Below are positions 14,341-21,798 of a stretch of DNA of 33,765 bases, one piece after another. The notes under the pieces were generated by a model that ran no database searches, was not told the origin of the DNA, and saw nothing but the letters and a program-made list of their open reading frames with translations. Numbering within the stretch: position 1 is the stretch's first letter; every line of letters starts with the position of its first letter. The translations under genes were made by a program, and so were the position numbers. Source of the DNA: an uncultured Sphingomonas sp. (lineage in GTDB: Bacteria > Pseudomonadota > Alphaproteobacteria > Sphingomonadales > Sphingomonadaceae). The stretch lies in the NCBI RefSeq assembly GCF_934560975.1, contig NZ_CAKTFO010000024.1, forward strand, positions 1-33,765, given 5' to 3'.

Positions 14341-17300
14341 TCAGAAGCGGTAGCGCGCGCCGACCAGGAAGCGCGGCTTCAACTCCTGGGCGAACACCAG
14401 GTTTTCCTTGCTCCGGGCATATTGCCGGACCGGTTCGCTGGTGAGGTTGATCGCTTCCAGCGACACGGCGATGTTCTCGCTGACGTCGTAGCTGATGTTC
14501 GCATCCAGCGTGCCGAACGGAGCCACGAACAGCGGGTTGCGGTTCGCGCCCTGGTTGGTCGCCGCCAGATACTTGGCGCGCCAATTGTATGACACGCGCG
14601 CCGACAACCCGTTCTTGTCGTAGATCGCGGTGGCGTTCGCGCTGTCACCCAAGCCCGTGAGGGCGAAGATGTTGACGGTCGGGTCGGCATACGGATCGAC
14701 GTTCACGTTGCCGCTCACCTTCGTGTACGAGCCCGCGAAGCCGAAGCCGGTGTTACCGAAGAAGTGCGTCAGCGCGAATTCGAAACCGTGGATCTTTCCG
14801 TCCTGGTTGTTGAGTGGCTGCTTCACCGCGAAGTTGGCCAGCGGATCGGTATCGTTCGGCGTGATGTCCGTCCGGGTCAGCACATCCTGGACGAACTGGC
14901 CGTTCAGCTCGCCATTGGCAAAGTTCTGGTTGAAGATGGCATCCGTCGCCGCGACGTTTCCGCCATTTTCCTGCAACAACGCCGTGTAGGTGAACAGGTT
15001 GATATCCGTCAGCGGGATCTGACTACCGCGCAGCCGCTCCAGCGCCGTGCCGGAACGTGAGCCCGGCGCACCGGCGCTCGCATCACGAATGCCGAACAGG
15101 TTCCGGTTGATCACACCAGTACCGATGAAGTTGCGCACCCGCTTGTCGAAGAAACCGACCGACACGAAGCTAGATGGCTTATAGTACCATTCGATCGAGA
15201 CGTCGAAGTTGTCGGACAGAAGCGGCTTCAGCGCCGGATTCTGCGAATTGGCCGGGGCTACGCCGCCCAACGCGGTGGGACGCGGCGGCCCCCCTTCAAG
15301 CGCGCCGGTTGCGAACAACTGGCCATAATTGGCACGGGCCAGCGTGCGGCTGAACGAAACGCGTGCCTTTACGTTGCGCACAAGATCCATGTTGAAGTCG
15401 AGCGAAGGCAGCAAGTTGCTGTACCGGCCACGGCCGCTGACCGCCGTGCTCGTACCCGCATCGTCGACGAAGAAGTCGTTGTCCGCCGCCCAGCGGAGGA
15501 TCGACACGCCCTGAACGCCGGTGGACTTCACCCGCGTCTGTTCATAGCGGACGCCGATCACGGCATTCGCGTTGCGACCCGCGATTTCGCCGCCCCAGGT
15601 CAGCTGCCCGTAAGCCGCCCAGGTCTTCTCGCGCACGGTGTCGTCCAACGGCGTGCCGTTGGTCGGCGCCTTGCCACGCTCCGAATAATATGGGCTGAAG
15701 ATGTTCAGCAGGTCGATGGCATCGCCCCGGAATGCCACCAGCGACGAGCCCGAAGAGTTCGGCTTATAGTGGTCGAACTTGCAGGTGAGGCAGAACGTGT
15801 CGAGCAAATCGCCGGCAAGCTGATTCGGCAGGCCGGTATCGCTGATGCCCCAGTCACCCAGCAACTGGGTGGTCTGGTTTACGCGCGACGTCATCTTGGT
15901 ATCGATATAGTTGCCGCCGAAGTCGAACCGGCTGCCCTCGCCAAGATCCCAGCCGATCTGCGCGCGGCCTTCGTTGATCCGCTGGCTTTGTCGCGACGTG
16001 GCGGTGCGCGCCACCTGCGTGCCGAGATCCGCCACATCGAGCTGGTTGTTGCAGTTGCCGCCACGCGGCGTGCAGTCATTGATCGTTTCCGCTTGCTGCG
16101 GGAAGCCGGTCGAGAAATCCAGCGTCTGGGTTTCGCGGACCGGCGCACCGATCGAGAACAGCACGGACGACGTGCCGTTCGGATTGTCCGGCGACGACTT
16201 GGACGTCGAGTGATGACCGTCGAGCGTCAGGGTCAGGTTGTCGGCGAATTCCCATTTGCCGTTGGCACCAACCGACTTGAGCTGGTTCTTGATCCCGAAC
16301 GCCTGCTGCTCATAGCCCTTGTCGGCCAGCTTGGCTTCCGAAAGAAAGATGGCCGTCGCCATCTGATCATTGTCGTCGAACGTGACGCGATTGAACGGCC
16401 GCTGGAACCAGTTGGTCTGCTCGCTCCGGCGCTCGCGCAGCTTGTTCTGCGCGAACAGGCCGTCGACGGAGAGTTCAAGCGTATCGGTCGGCTTGAATTG
16501 CAGCACCGCCTGCGCGTTGATGCGTTCACGCCGGTTTTCCGACAGGGCGTAGCGGCTGTCGTTGGGGATCAGCACATAAGGCGCGGTGGGGCGATTTTCG
16601 ACCACTGCCCCCGGTGCAAGGTACGTACCGCCGCTGGCGAAGAAGTCGGCCGTGGGAACGACGTTCCAGTAATTCGGATTGGAATTGACCGACGCCGAAT
16701 GACGCAGCTGATAGCTGCCGAACACCGATGCGCCGAAGGTCTGGTCCGGATTGCTCCAGCTCAGCACGCCCGACACTTCGGGTGTGATCCGGTGCTTCTT
16801 GCCCTCGGCATCCTCGATCGAGTTGTCGTAGAGCGCCTTGCCGCCGATCGATCCGGACAGGCCCGTTTCACGGGCGTCCAGCGGCTTGCGGGTAACGATG
16901 TTGATTGACGCGCCGATGCCGCCCGACGGGATCGAGGCGCGGCCGGTCTTGTAGACTTCAAGCGTGCTGACGCCTTCCGACGCCAGATTCTGGAAGTCGA
17001 ACGAGCGGCCGGTGCCGCGCGCAAAAGCATTGGAACCGCTGACGTCGACGTTGGATGCCGGCAGCTGGCGGCCGTTCACCGTCACCAGGTTGAAGTCGCC
17101 CGAGAAGCCGCGGACGGAGACCTGCGAACCTTCGCCGTTCACGCGGTTGATTGAAACGCCGGTGATACGCTGAAGCGATTCAGCCAGGTTGGTGTCCGGG
17201 AACTTGCCGATATCCTCGGCCGAAATGGCGTCCACCACACCGGCGGAGTTGCGCTTGATGTCAATTGCCCGGTTCAAAGATGCGCGAACGCCGGTAACCA

Positions 17301-17508
17301 CGATCTCGTCGGAACTGGCCCCCGCCGTATCCTGCTGCGCCTGGGCTTCGCCGACGCCGACAGGCTGGGCGTTGGTGGCGGTTGCGCCCTGCGCGTCGAT
17401 GCCGGCGCCGCTCTGCGCGTAGGCAGTTGCCGGAAGCAGCAAGCAGGCGGCGACGGCCATCATCGACGTCGAGCGCGCGAGCGCAGGCGAAAGCGTAAAG
17501 CTCTTCAT
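14341..17508 (-). CDS. TonB-dependent outer-membrane receptor
   Basis: This 1055-residue receptor imports a large or scarce nutrient across the outer membrane using energy from TonB-ExbBD. It has a signal peptide (MKSFTLSPALARSTSMM...ATAYA), a TonB box at residues 67-73 (DEIVVTG), a plug domain (KFPDTNLAESLQRITGVSINR and later SVRGFSGDFNLVTVNGRQLP), and a long beta-barrel ending in the outer-membrane signature YRF. The ATG at 17508 has a strong ribosome binding site (AGGGAGGGG). The length is typical of sphingomonad receptors of the oligosaccharide-uptake type, and a sugar or glycan substrate is inferred from the SapC and cupin-like neighbours. A terminator follows it. It is divergent from recQ. 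Confidence 0.95.
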   Translation of the reverse strand: MKSFTLSPALARSTSMMAVAACLLLPATAYAQSGAGIDAQGATATNAQPVGVGEAQAQQDTAGASSDEIVVTGVRASLNRAIDIKRNSAGVVDAISAEDIGKFPDTNLAESLQRITGVSINRVNGEGSQVSVRGFSGDFNLVTVNGRQLPASNVDVSGSNAFARGTGRSFDFQNLASEGVSTLEVYKTGRASIPSGGIGASINIVTRKPLDARETGLSGSIGGKALYDNSIEDAEGKKHRITPEVSGVLSWSNPDQTFGASVFGSYQLRHSASVNSNPNYWNVVPTADFFASGGTYLAPGAVVENRPTAPYVLIPNDSRYALSENRRERINAQAVLQFKPTDTLELSVDGLFAQNKLRERRSEQTNWFQRPFNRVTFDDNDQMATAIFLSEAKLADKGYEQQAFGIKNQLKSVGANGKWEFADNLTLTLDGHHSTSKSSPDNPNGTSSVLFSIGAPVRETQTLDFSTGFPQQAETINDCTPRGGNCNNQLDVADLGTQVARTATSRQSQRINEGRAQIGWDLGEGSRFDFGGNYIDTKMTSRVNQTTQLLGDWGISDTGLPNQLAGDLLDTFCLTCKFDHYKPNSSGSSLVAFRGDAIDLLNIFSPYYSERGKAPTNGTPLDDTVREKTWAAYGQLTWGGEIAGRNANAVIGVRYEQTRVKSTGVQGVSILRWAADNDFFVDDAGTSTAVSGRGRYSNLLPSLDFNMDLVRNVKARVSFSRTLARANYGQLFATGALEGGPPRPTALGGVAPANSQNPALKPLLSDNFDVSIEWYYKPSSFVSVGFFDKRVRNFIGTGVINRNLFGIRDASAGAPGSRSGTALERLRGSQIPLTDINLFTYTALLQENGGNVAATDAIFNQNFANGELNGQFVQDVLTRTDITPNDTDPLANFAVKQPLNNQDGKIHGFEFALTHFFGNTGFGFAGSYTKVSGNVNVDPYADPTVNIFALTGLGDSANATAIYDKNGLSARVSYNWRAKYLAATNQGANRNPLFVAPFGTLDANISYDVSENIAVSLEAINLTSEPVRQYARSKENLVFAQELKPRFLVGARYRF

Positions 17509-17945
17509 ACTCCCCTCCCTGTTCGGCCGCTCTTGGCGGCGGCCGATAACATTATGACCAGCACAGTTTGTGTGCCTCATGTGGCGAGTAACATACCGAC
17601 TTATCCTGTCAACAAAGCCAAGAGGAGGAACAGCATCTACTATAGCAAAGCAATTTTCGTTATTCACTGCCGACATGATAAGTAGTGGTAGCGGTCACAT
17701 TTGTCTGACTTTATACATATTGCGCCACGCCATTGCTATTCTGCGATTTTTGTGTGGATGTTCGCAGCTGCAACATGGCTGCGTGATGAGAATGCCACAC
17801 CGGGTAAAATTTGACGGATGCGAAGGATGAAGGCCATGGCGCGCAGTGGGGAATGAAGGGCCGTCGAACCTGATCCGCGAACGACCGGGCACGTCATCTA
17901 CCCGAGGGTGACGGACGCGCCCGGCCGCTATACAGCGCCTCCGGC
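17509..17945. other. AT-richer intergenic region between the receptor gene and recQ
   Basis: This 437-bp region holds no credible gene. Bases 17570-17830 are clearly richer in A and T than the rest of the window. On the receptor side a perfect TTGACA lies on the minus strand at 17612-17607, but no good -10 box follows at the usual distance. A 7-bp hairpin (17524-17545) stands directly before the receptor ribosome binding site. An inverted repeat CGCAGC-N9-GCTGCG is at 17763-17783. No strong promoter or ribosome binding site for recQ was recognised. Confidence 0.6.
17524..17545 (-). promoter_or_regulatory. Leader hairpin before the receptor ribosome binding site
   Basis: CGGCCGC (17524-17530) pairs with GCGGCCG (17539-17545) around an 8-nt loop. 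In the mRNA it ends only about 3 bases before the AGGGAGGGG ribosome binding site (17520-17511), so it could influence translation or mRNA stability. Confidence 0.4.
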
Positions 17946-19700
17946 ATGACTCCGCTCGAAGCGCTCCGTAACACCTTCGGCTATCACGATTTCCGCGGAC
18001 GGCAGGCCGATGTGATCGCCCGCGTCATGGCGGGGCAGGACACGCTGGCGGTGATGCCGACCGGCGCCGGCAAGTCGCTGACCTACCAGATTCCGGCCCT
18101 GTGCCGGCCGGGCACGGGCCTCGTCCTCTCGCCGTTGATCGCCCTGATGCACGATCAGGTACGCAGTGCCGAGGCGGTCGGGATCCGCGCCGCCGCGCTC
18201 ACCTCGGCCGACGACAATCGCGAGGAGACGGTGCGCCGTCTTCAGGCCGGCACGCTGGACCTGCTCTATGTCGCGCCGGAACGGGCCAACATGGAGGGGT
18301 TCCGGCGGATGCTGGCGGGCGTGCCGCTGGCGCTCATCGCCATCGACGAGGCGCATTGCGTATCCGAATGGGGACACGATTTCCGGCCCGATTACCGTCA
18401 GTTGCGCAGCCTGCTGGAGGCGCATGCCGGCGTGCCCCGCCTGGCGCTGACCGCCACCGCCGACCGCCATACGCGTGCCGACATCCTGGCGCAGCTGGGC
18501 ATCGAGGAAGACGGCCTGATCCTCGCCGGGTTCGACCGGCCCAACATCAGCTACACGATCAGCCCGCGCGACGGCCTTGCCCGCCAATTGTCGCGCCTGA
18601 TCGCGGACACGCCGGGCCCCGGCATCGTCTACGCCCAGAGCCGCGCCGAGACCGAGAAACTGGCCCATGCGCTGCAACAGACCGGTAGGCCGACCCGCGC
18701 CTACCATGCGGGGCTGGAGGCGGCGCAGCGTCAGGCGAATGCCGCCGCCTTTGTCCAGTCGGAGCAGATGGTGATGGTGGCCACGGTCGCCTTCGGCATG
18801 GGCATCGACAAGCCGGACGTGCGCTTCGTCGCCCATGCTGGCATCCCCAAGTCGATCGAGGCCTATTACCAGGAAACGGGCCGCGCCGGCCGCGACGGCG
18901 ACCCCGCCGTGGCGCAATTGTTCTGGGGGGCGGAGGATTTCGCCCGCGCGCGCCGCCGGATCGAGACGGAGGTGGAGGACGGGCGGCGTGGCGGCGAGCG
19001 TCAGCGACTCAACGCGCTGGCAGGCCTCGTCGAGGCGACGGGATGCCGCCGCGCGATCCTGCTGCGCCATTTCGGGGAGGATCCCCCGCCCGCCTGTGGG
19101 GCGTGCGACAATTGCCTCAACCCGCCCGCGTCGATCGACGCCACCGAATTGGCCCGCAAGCTGCTGTCCGCGGCCTTTCGTACCGAGATGCGGTTCGGCG
19201 TGGGCCACCTGACCGACGTGCTGGCGGGCCGCGAGACGGACAAGGTGCTGGGGCAGGGGCATCACCGCCTGTCCGTGTTCGGCATCGCGGACGACGAGGA
19301 GCTCAAGCTGGTCAAGCCGGTCGCGCGCGCGCTGCTGGCGCGCGATGCATTGCGCGCGGACGATTATGGCGGCCTGTCCTTCGGCCCCGCCGCCAAGCCG
19401 ATCCTGAAGGGGCAGGAGGCGCTGTCGGTGGTGCTGCCGCCCAAGCGCGCCAAGGCGTCGCGGCGGCGGGACGATGCGCCGGACGATCCGCTGTTCGAAG
19501 CCCTGCGCGACCGCCGCCGCACCCTGGCGCGGGAGCAGGGGGTGCCGCCTTATGTCATCTTCCACGACGCGACCTTGCGCGAAATGGCGGCGGTGCGCCC
19601 GGCCACGCTGCGGGCGCTGGGCGAGATCAGCGGAGTCGGCGCGCGCAAGCTGGATGCCTACGGCGCCGCCTTCCTGGAGGTGATCCGCGACGCCGCCTAG
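17946..19700 (+). CDS. recQ: ATP-dependent DNA helicase RecQ
   Basis: This 584-residue 3'-5' DNA helicase acts in recombination and stalled replication fork repair. Motif I is MPTGAGKS (residues 37-44), motif II is DEAHCVSEWGHDFRPDY (from Asp134), motif III is ALTATAD, and the second helicase domain carries IVYAQSRAETE and QETGRAGRDG. The zinc-binding subdomain shows CX16CX2CX2C, ending CGACDNC. A C-terminal HRDC domain (about residue 508 onward) contains GEISGVGARKLDAYG. All expected parts are present and the length is near that of E. coli RecQ. The ATG at 17946 lacks a clear ribosome binding site. Its stop codon overlaps that of the convergent yihY-type gene in CTAG. Confidence 0.95.
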   Translation: MTPLEALRNTFGYHDFRGRQADVIARVMAGQDTLAVMPTGAGKSLTYQIPALCRPGTGLVLSPLIALMHDQVRSAEAVGIRAAALTSADDNREETVRRLQAGTLDLLYVAPERANMEGFRRMLAGVPLALIAIDEAHCVSEWGHDFRPDYRQLRSLLEAHAGVPRLALTATADRHTRADILAQLGIEEDGLILAGFDRPNISYTISPRDGLARQLSRLIADTPGPGIVYAQSRAETEKLAHALQQTGRPTRAYHAGLEAAQRQANAAAFVQSEQMVMVATVAFGMGIDKPDVRFVAHAGIPKSIEAYYQETGRAGRDGDPAVAQLFWGAEDFARARRRIETEVEDGRRGGERQRLNALAGLVEATGCRRAILLRHFGEDPPPACGACDNCLNPPASIDATELARKLLSAAFRTEMRFGVGHLTDVLAGRETDKVLGQGHHRLSVFGIADDEELKLVKPVARALLARDALRADDYGGLSFGPAAKPILKGQEALSVVLPPKRAKASRRRDDAPDDPLFEALRDRRRTLAREQGVPPYVIFHDATLREMAAVRPATLRALGEISGVGARKLDAYGAAFLEVIRDAA

Positions 19701-20665
19701 GCGGTCGGCGCGACCTGGTCGGCCACCGTCGCGCCGCGCTTGCCCATCGGCTGCGGATGGCCGGTGGTGGTGTCGCCCGCCACCTGCCGCTCCATTTCCG
19801 CATTGATCTCCGCCCCGAGCAGGATCGCATAGGCCGAGACGTAGAGCCACATCAGCAGCACCACGACGGCCCCTAGCGAGCCATAGGTCGCGTTGTAATT
19901 GCCCAGCGTCGCGGCATAGGCGCCGAAGCCCAGGGTCGCGATCAACCACAGCACGGTGGCGAGTGCCGAGCCGATGCTCAGCCAGCGCCATTTCGCATCG
20001 GCGCGATCGGGGGCAAAGCGGTACGCGGCGGCGATGCCGAAGCTGGCCAGGCAGGCCGCCACCAGCCATGTCGCCGCGCTGATCGCCGCCGTGGCGATCG
20101 GGCCCAGCCCTTCCACCAGCTTGCCGATCAGCGCCAGCGCCGATGCGGCGAGGATGCCGGTCACCCCGACCAGGATCGCGCCGATGATCAGCACGAAGGA
20201 GATGATGGTGGTCCAGATGATGTTCCGCCGCTCATGCTGTTCGTAGACGACGTTCAGTGCCATGATCACCGCGCCGCTCGCCCGGGTCGCGCCATAGATG
20301 GAGATCAGCAGCGCCACGACCAGGCCGATCCCCTTCTTGCTGGACGCGGTGGTGACGAGATTGATCAGCTGATCCAGGATCAGCTTGGCGGCATCGCGCG
20401 GCACCAGCTGGATCACCGTCTGCATATGGCTGGAGATGGTCGCCGGGTCCGCGATCAGGCCATAGGTCATCACCAGCGCGCCGAGCAGAGGCACGATCGA
20501 CAGAAAGCCATAAAAGGCGACACCCGCCGCCATCAGGCTGATATTGTCGTCACCCGTCTTGGCATAGACGCGCCACAATATCTCCTTCCATGCCCGCATC
20601 GGCAGGTGGGTCGGGCTCTTGGCATCCCGGCCATGCGGGTCGGTGGTCACGGTAGAATCGTCCAT
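19697..20665 (-). CDS. YihY/BrkB family membrane protein
   Basis: This 322-residue inner-membrane protein has six predicted helices and family motifs including WRVYAKTGDDNISLMAAGVAFYGFLSIVPLL near the N-terminus and GSLGAVVVLLMWLYVSAYAILLGAEINAEMER near the C-terminus. The family was once misnamed RNase BN; its function is not established, although transport roles have been proposed. The charged termini probably face the cytosol. The ATG at 20665 is 54 bp from the divergent thiL start. Its last four bases are shared with the recQ stop. Confidence 0.92.
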   Translation of the reverse strand: MDDSTVTTDPHGRDAKSPTHLPMRAWKEILWRVYAKTGDDNISLMAAGVAFYGFLSIVPLLGALVMTYGLIADPATISSHMQTVIQLVPRDAAKLILDQLINLVTTASSKKGIGLVVALLISIYGATRASGAVIMALNVVYEQHERRNIIWTTIISFVLIIGAILVGVTGILAASALALIGKLVEGLGPIATAAISAATWLVAACLASFGIAAAYRFAPDRADAKWRWLSIGSALATVLWLIATLGFGAYAATLGNYNATYGSLGAVVVLLMWLYVSAYAILLGAEINAEMERQVAGDTTTGHPQPMGKRGATVADQVAPTA

Positions 20666-20719
20666 ATTCGCTCCCTATGCGCCTCCCCGAACGCGCGAAG
20701 TGGCGGTAAGTGGCCTCCC

Positions 20720-21631
20720 ATGTCCCGCGAACGCGACTTCATCGCCTGCCTTGCCGCTTTCGCCCACGACCCTGCCGCGCGCGGGCTGACCGACGATGCG
20801 GCGGTGCTGAGCCTGGGTGGGCGGCAGCTGGTGGCGACCCACGACATGCTGGTGGAAGGCGTCCACTATCTGCCCGACGATCCGGCGGAGGATGTCGCGT
20901 GGAAGCTGGTGGCGGTGAACCTGTCCGACCTTGCCGCCAAGGGCGCGCGGCCGCTGGGCGTGCTGCTGGGCTACCCGCTGGCGCGCGAGAGCGCGTGGGA
21001 CATGGCCTTTGTTGGGGGATTGCGGCGCGTGCTCGATCGCTTCGCGGTGCCGCTGCTGGGGGGCGACACCGTGTCCGTGCCGCGCGGCAGCGCGCGCCAG
21101 CTGGGGCTGACCGCCCTGGGCGAAACCGAGCGGGCGCCGGCGCGATCGGGCGCGCGGGACGGCGACCTGCTCTATGTGACGGGCCTGATTGGTGCGGCGG
21201 GATTGGGCCTCCACATGGCGCGCGACGGCGTTGCCGGGCGGCCGGAATGGCTGGCCGCCTATCGCCGCCCGACGCCGCGACTGGCGGAAGGGCAGGCGTT
21301 GGCCCCGCGGGTCCATGCCATGGCGGACATATCGGACGGGCTGCTGATCGACGCCGCGCGCATGGCGGAGGCGAGCGGCCTGTCGGTCGAGATCGATCTG
21401 GAGCGGGTGCCGTGCGCCGAATCGGCGGGCGATCGGCTGGCGGCGGTAACGGCAGGCGACGATTACGAGCTGCTGGTGGCGGCGCGTATCGGCTTAACCC
21501 TTCCGCAATCCGGACATGCGACGCTGACGGCGGTAGGTCGTTTCGCCAAAGGGCGCGGCCTGACCCTGGTCGAGGCGGGGCGGCCGGTCCCGCCGCCACA
21601 GCGGTTGGGATATGAACATGGGACGCCTTGA
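20720..21631 (+). CDS. thiL: Thiamine-monophosphate kinase
   Basis: This 303-residue enzyme phosphorylates thiamine monophosphate to the active cofactor thiamine diphosphate. Family motifs are GLTDDAAVL and THDMLVEGVHY (ATP and Mg2+ binding), VNLSDLAAKGARPLG, LLGGDTVS, MADISDGLLID and TAGDDYELLV. The start at 20720 (MSRERDFIACLAAFA) matches the family N-terminus. It lies 54 bp from the divergent yihY-type gene. A possible small membrane peptide gene overlaps its last 20 bases, and hppA follows. No other thiamine gene is nearby. Confidence 0.94.
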   Translation: MSRERDFIACLAAFAHDPAARGLTDDAAVLSLGGRQLVATHDMLVEGVHYLPDDPAEDVAWKLVAVNLSDLAAKGARPLGVLLGYPLARESAWDMAFVGGLRRVLDRFAVPLLGGDTVSVPRGSARQLGLTALGETERAPARSGARDGDLLYVTGLIGAAGLGLHMARDGVAGRPEWLAAYRRPTPRLAEGQALAPRVHAMADISDGLLIDAARMAEASGLSVEIDLERVPCAESAGDRLAAVTAGDDYELLVAARIGLTLPQSGHATLTAVGRFAKGRGLTLVEAGRPVPPPQRLGYEHGTP

Positions 21632-21704
21632 TTTCCGGCATGTCACCATTGCGCTGGCCGGCCTGATCTGCGGATCGTTGGCGGCGATCGGCCTGATTCA
21701 TTAG
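21612..21704 (+). CDS. Possible 30-residue single-helix membrane peptide
   Basis: A short frame starts inside the end of thiL (20-bp overlap, different frame) and ends at TAG 21704. It encodes a charged N-terminus (MNMGRLDFRH) followed by one hydrophobic helix (VTIALAGLICGSLAAIGLI) and a final His. A second ATG occurs at 21618. The upstream GGTTGGGA is a weak ribosome binding site. The sharp hydrophobic segment ending just before the stop is the main support; it may still be chance. Confidence 0.4.
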   Translation: MNMGRLDFRHVTIALAGLICGSLAAIGLIH

Positions 21705-21719
21705 CTTTCGGCGGCTTGC

Positions 21720-21748
21720 TTGCCGCGTCATCCAAGTCGTTCTAGCAT
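21720..21748 (+). promoter_or_regulatory. Predicted promoter of hppA
   Basis: TTGCCG (21720-21725) and TAGCAT (21743-21748) are separated by exactly 17 bp, each matching four of six consensus bases of sigma70 promoters. Transcription would start about 45 bp before the hppA ATG, between it and the small peptide frame. Confidence 0.45.
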
Positions 21749-21798
21749 CCCACCCATAACAATGCGGACGGAGAGCCGCTTTTGCTTGGGGATGAGGC

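Noticed and set aside
12420..14444. Long plus-strand open frame (674 codons) opposite the cupin and SapC genes
   Set aside because: It is a shadow frame; the minus-strand proteins have recognisable families and it does not.
17570..17830. Possible Cys-containing small protein in the AT-richer region
   Set aside because: No ribosome binding site, odd composition and location in a promoter region make it unlikely to be coded.
17928..20069. Long minus-strand open frame opposite recQ
   Set aside because: RecQ motifs are complete on the plus strand; the opposite frame has no recognisable domain.
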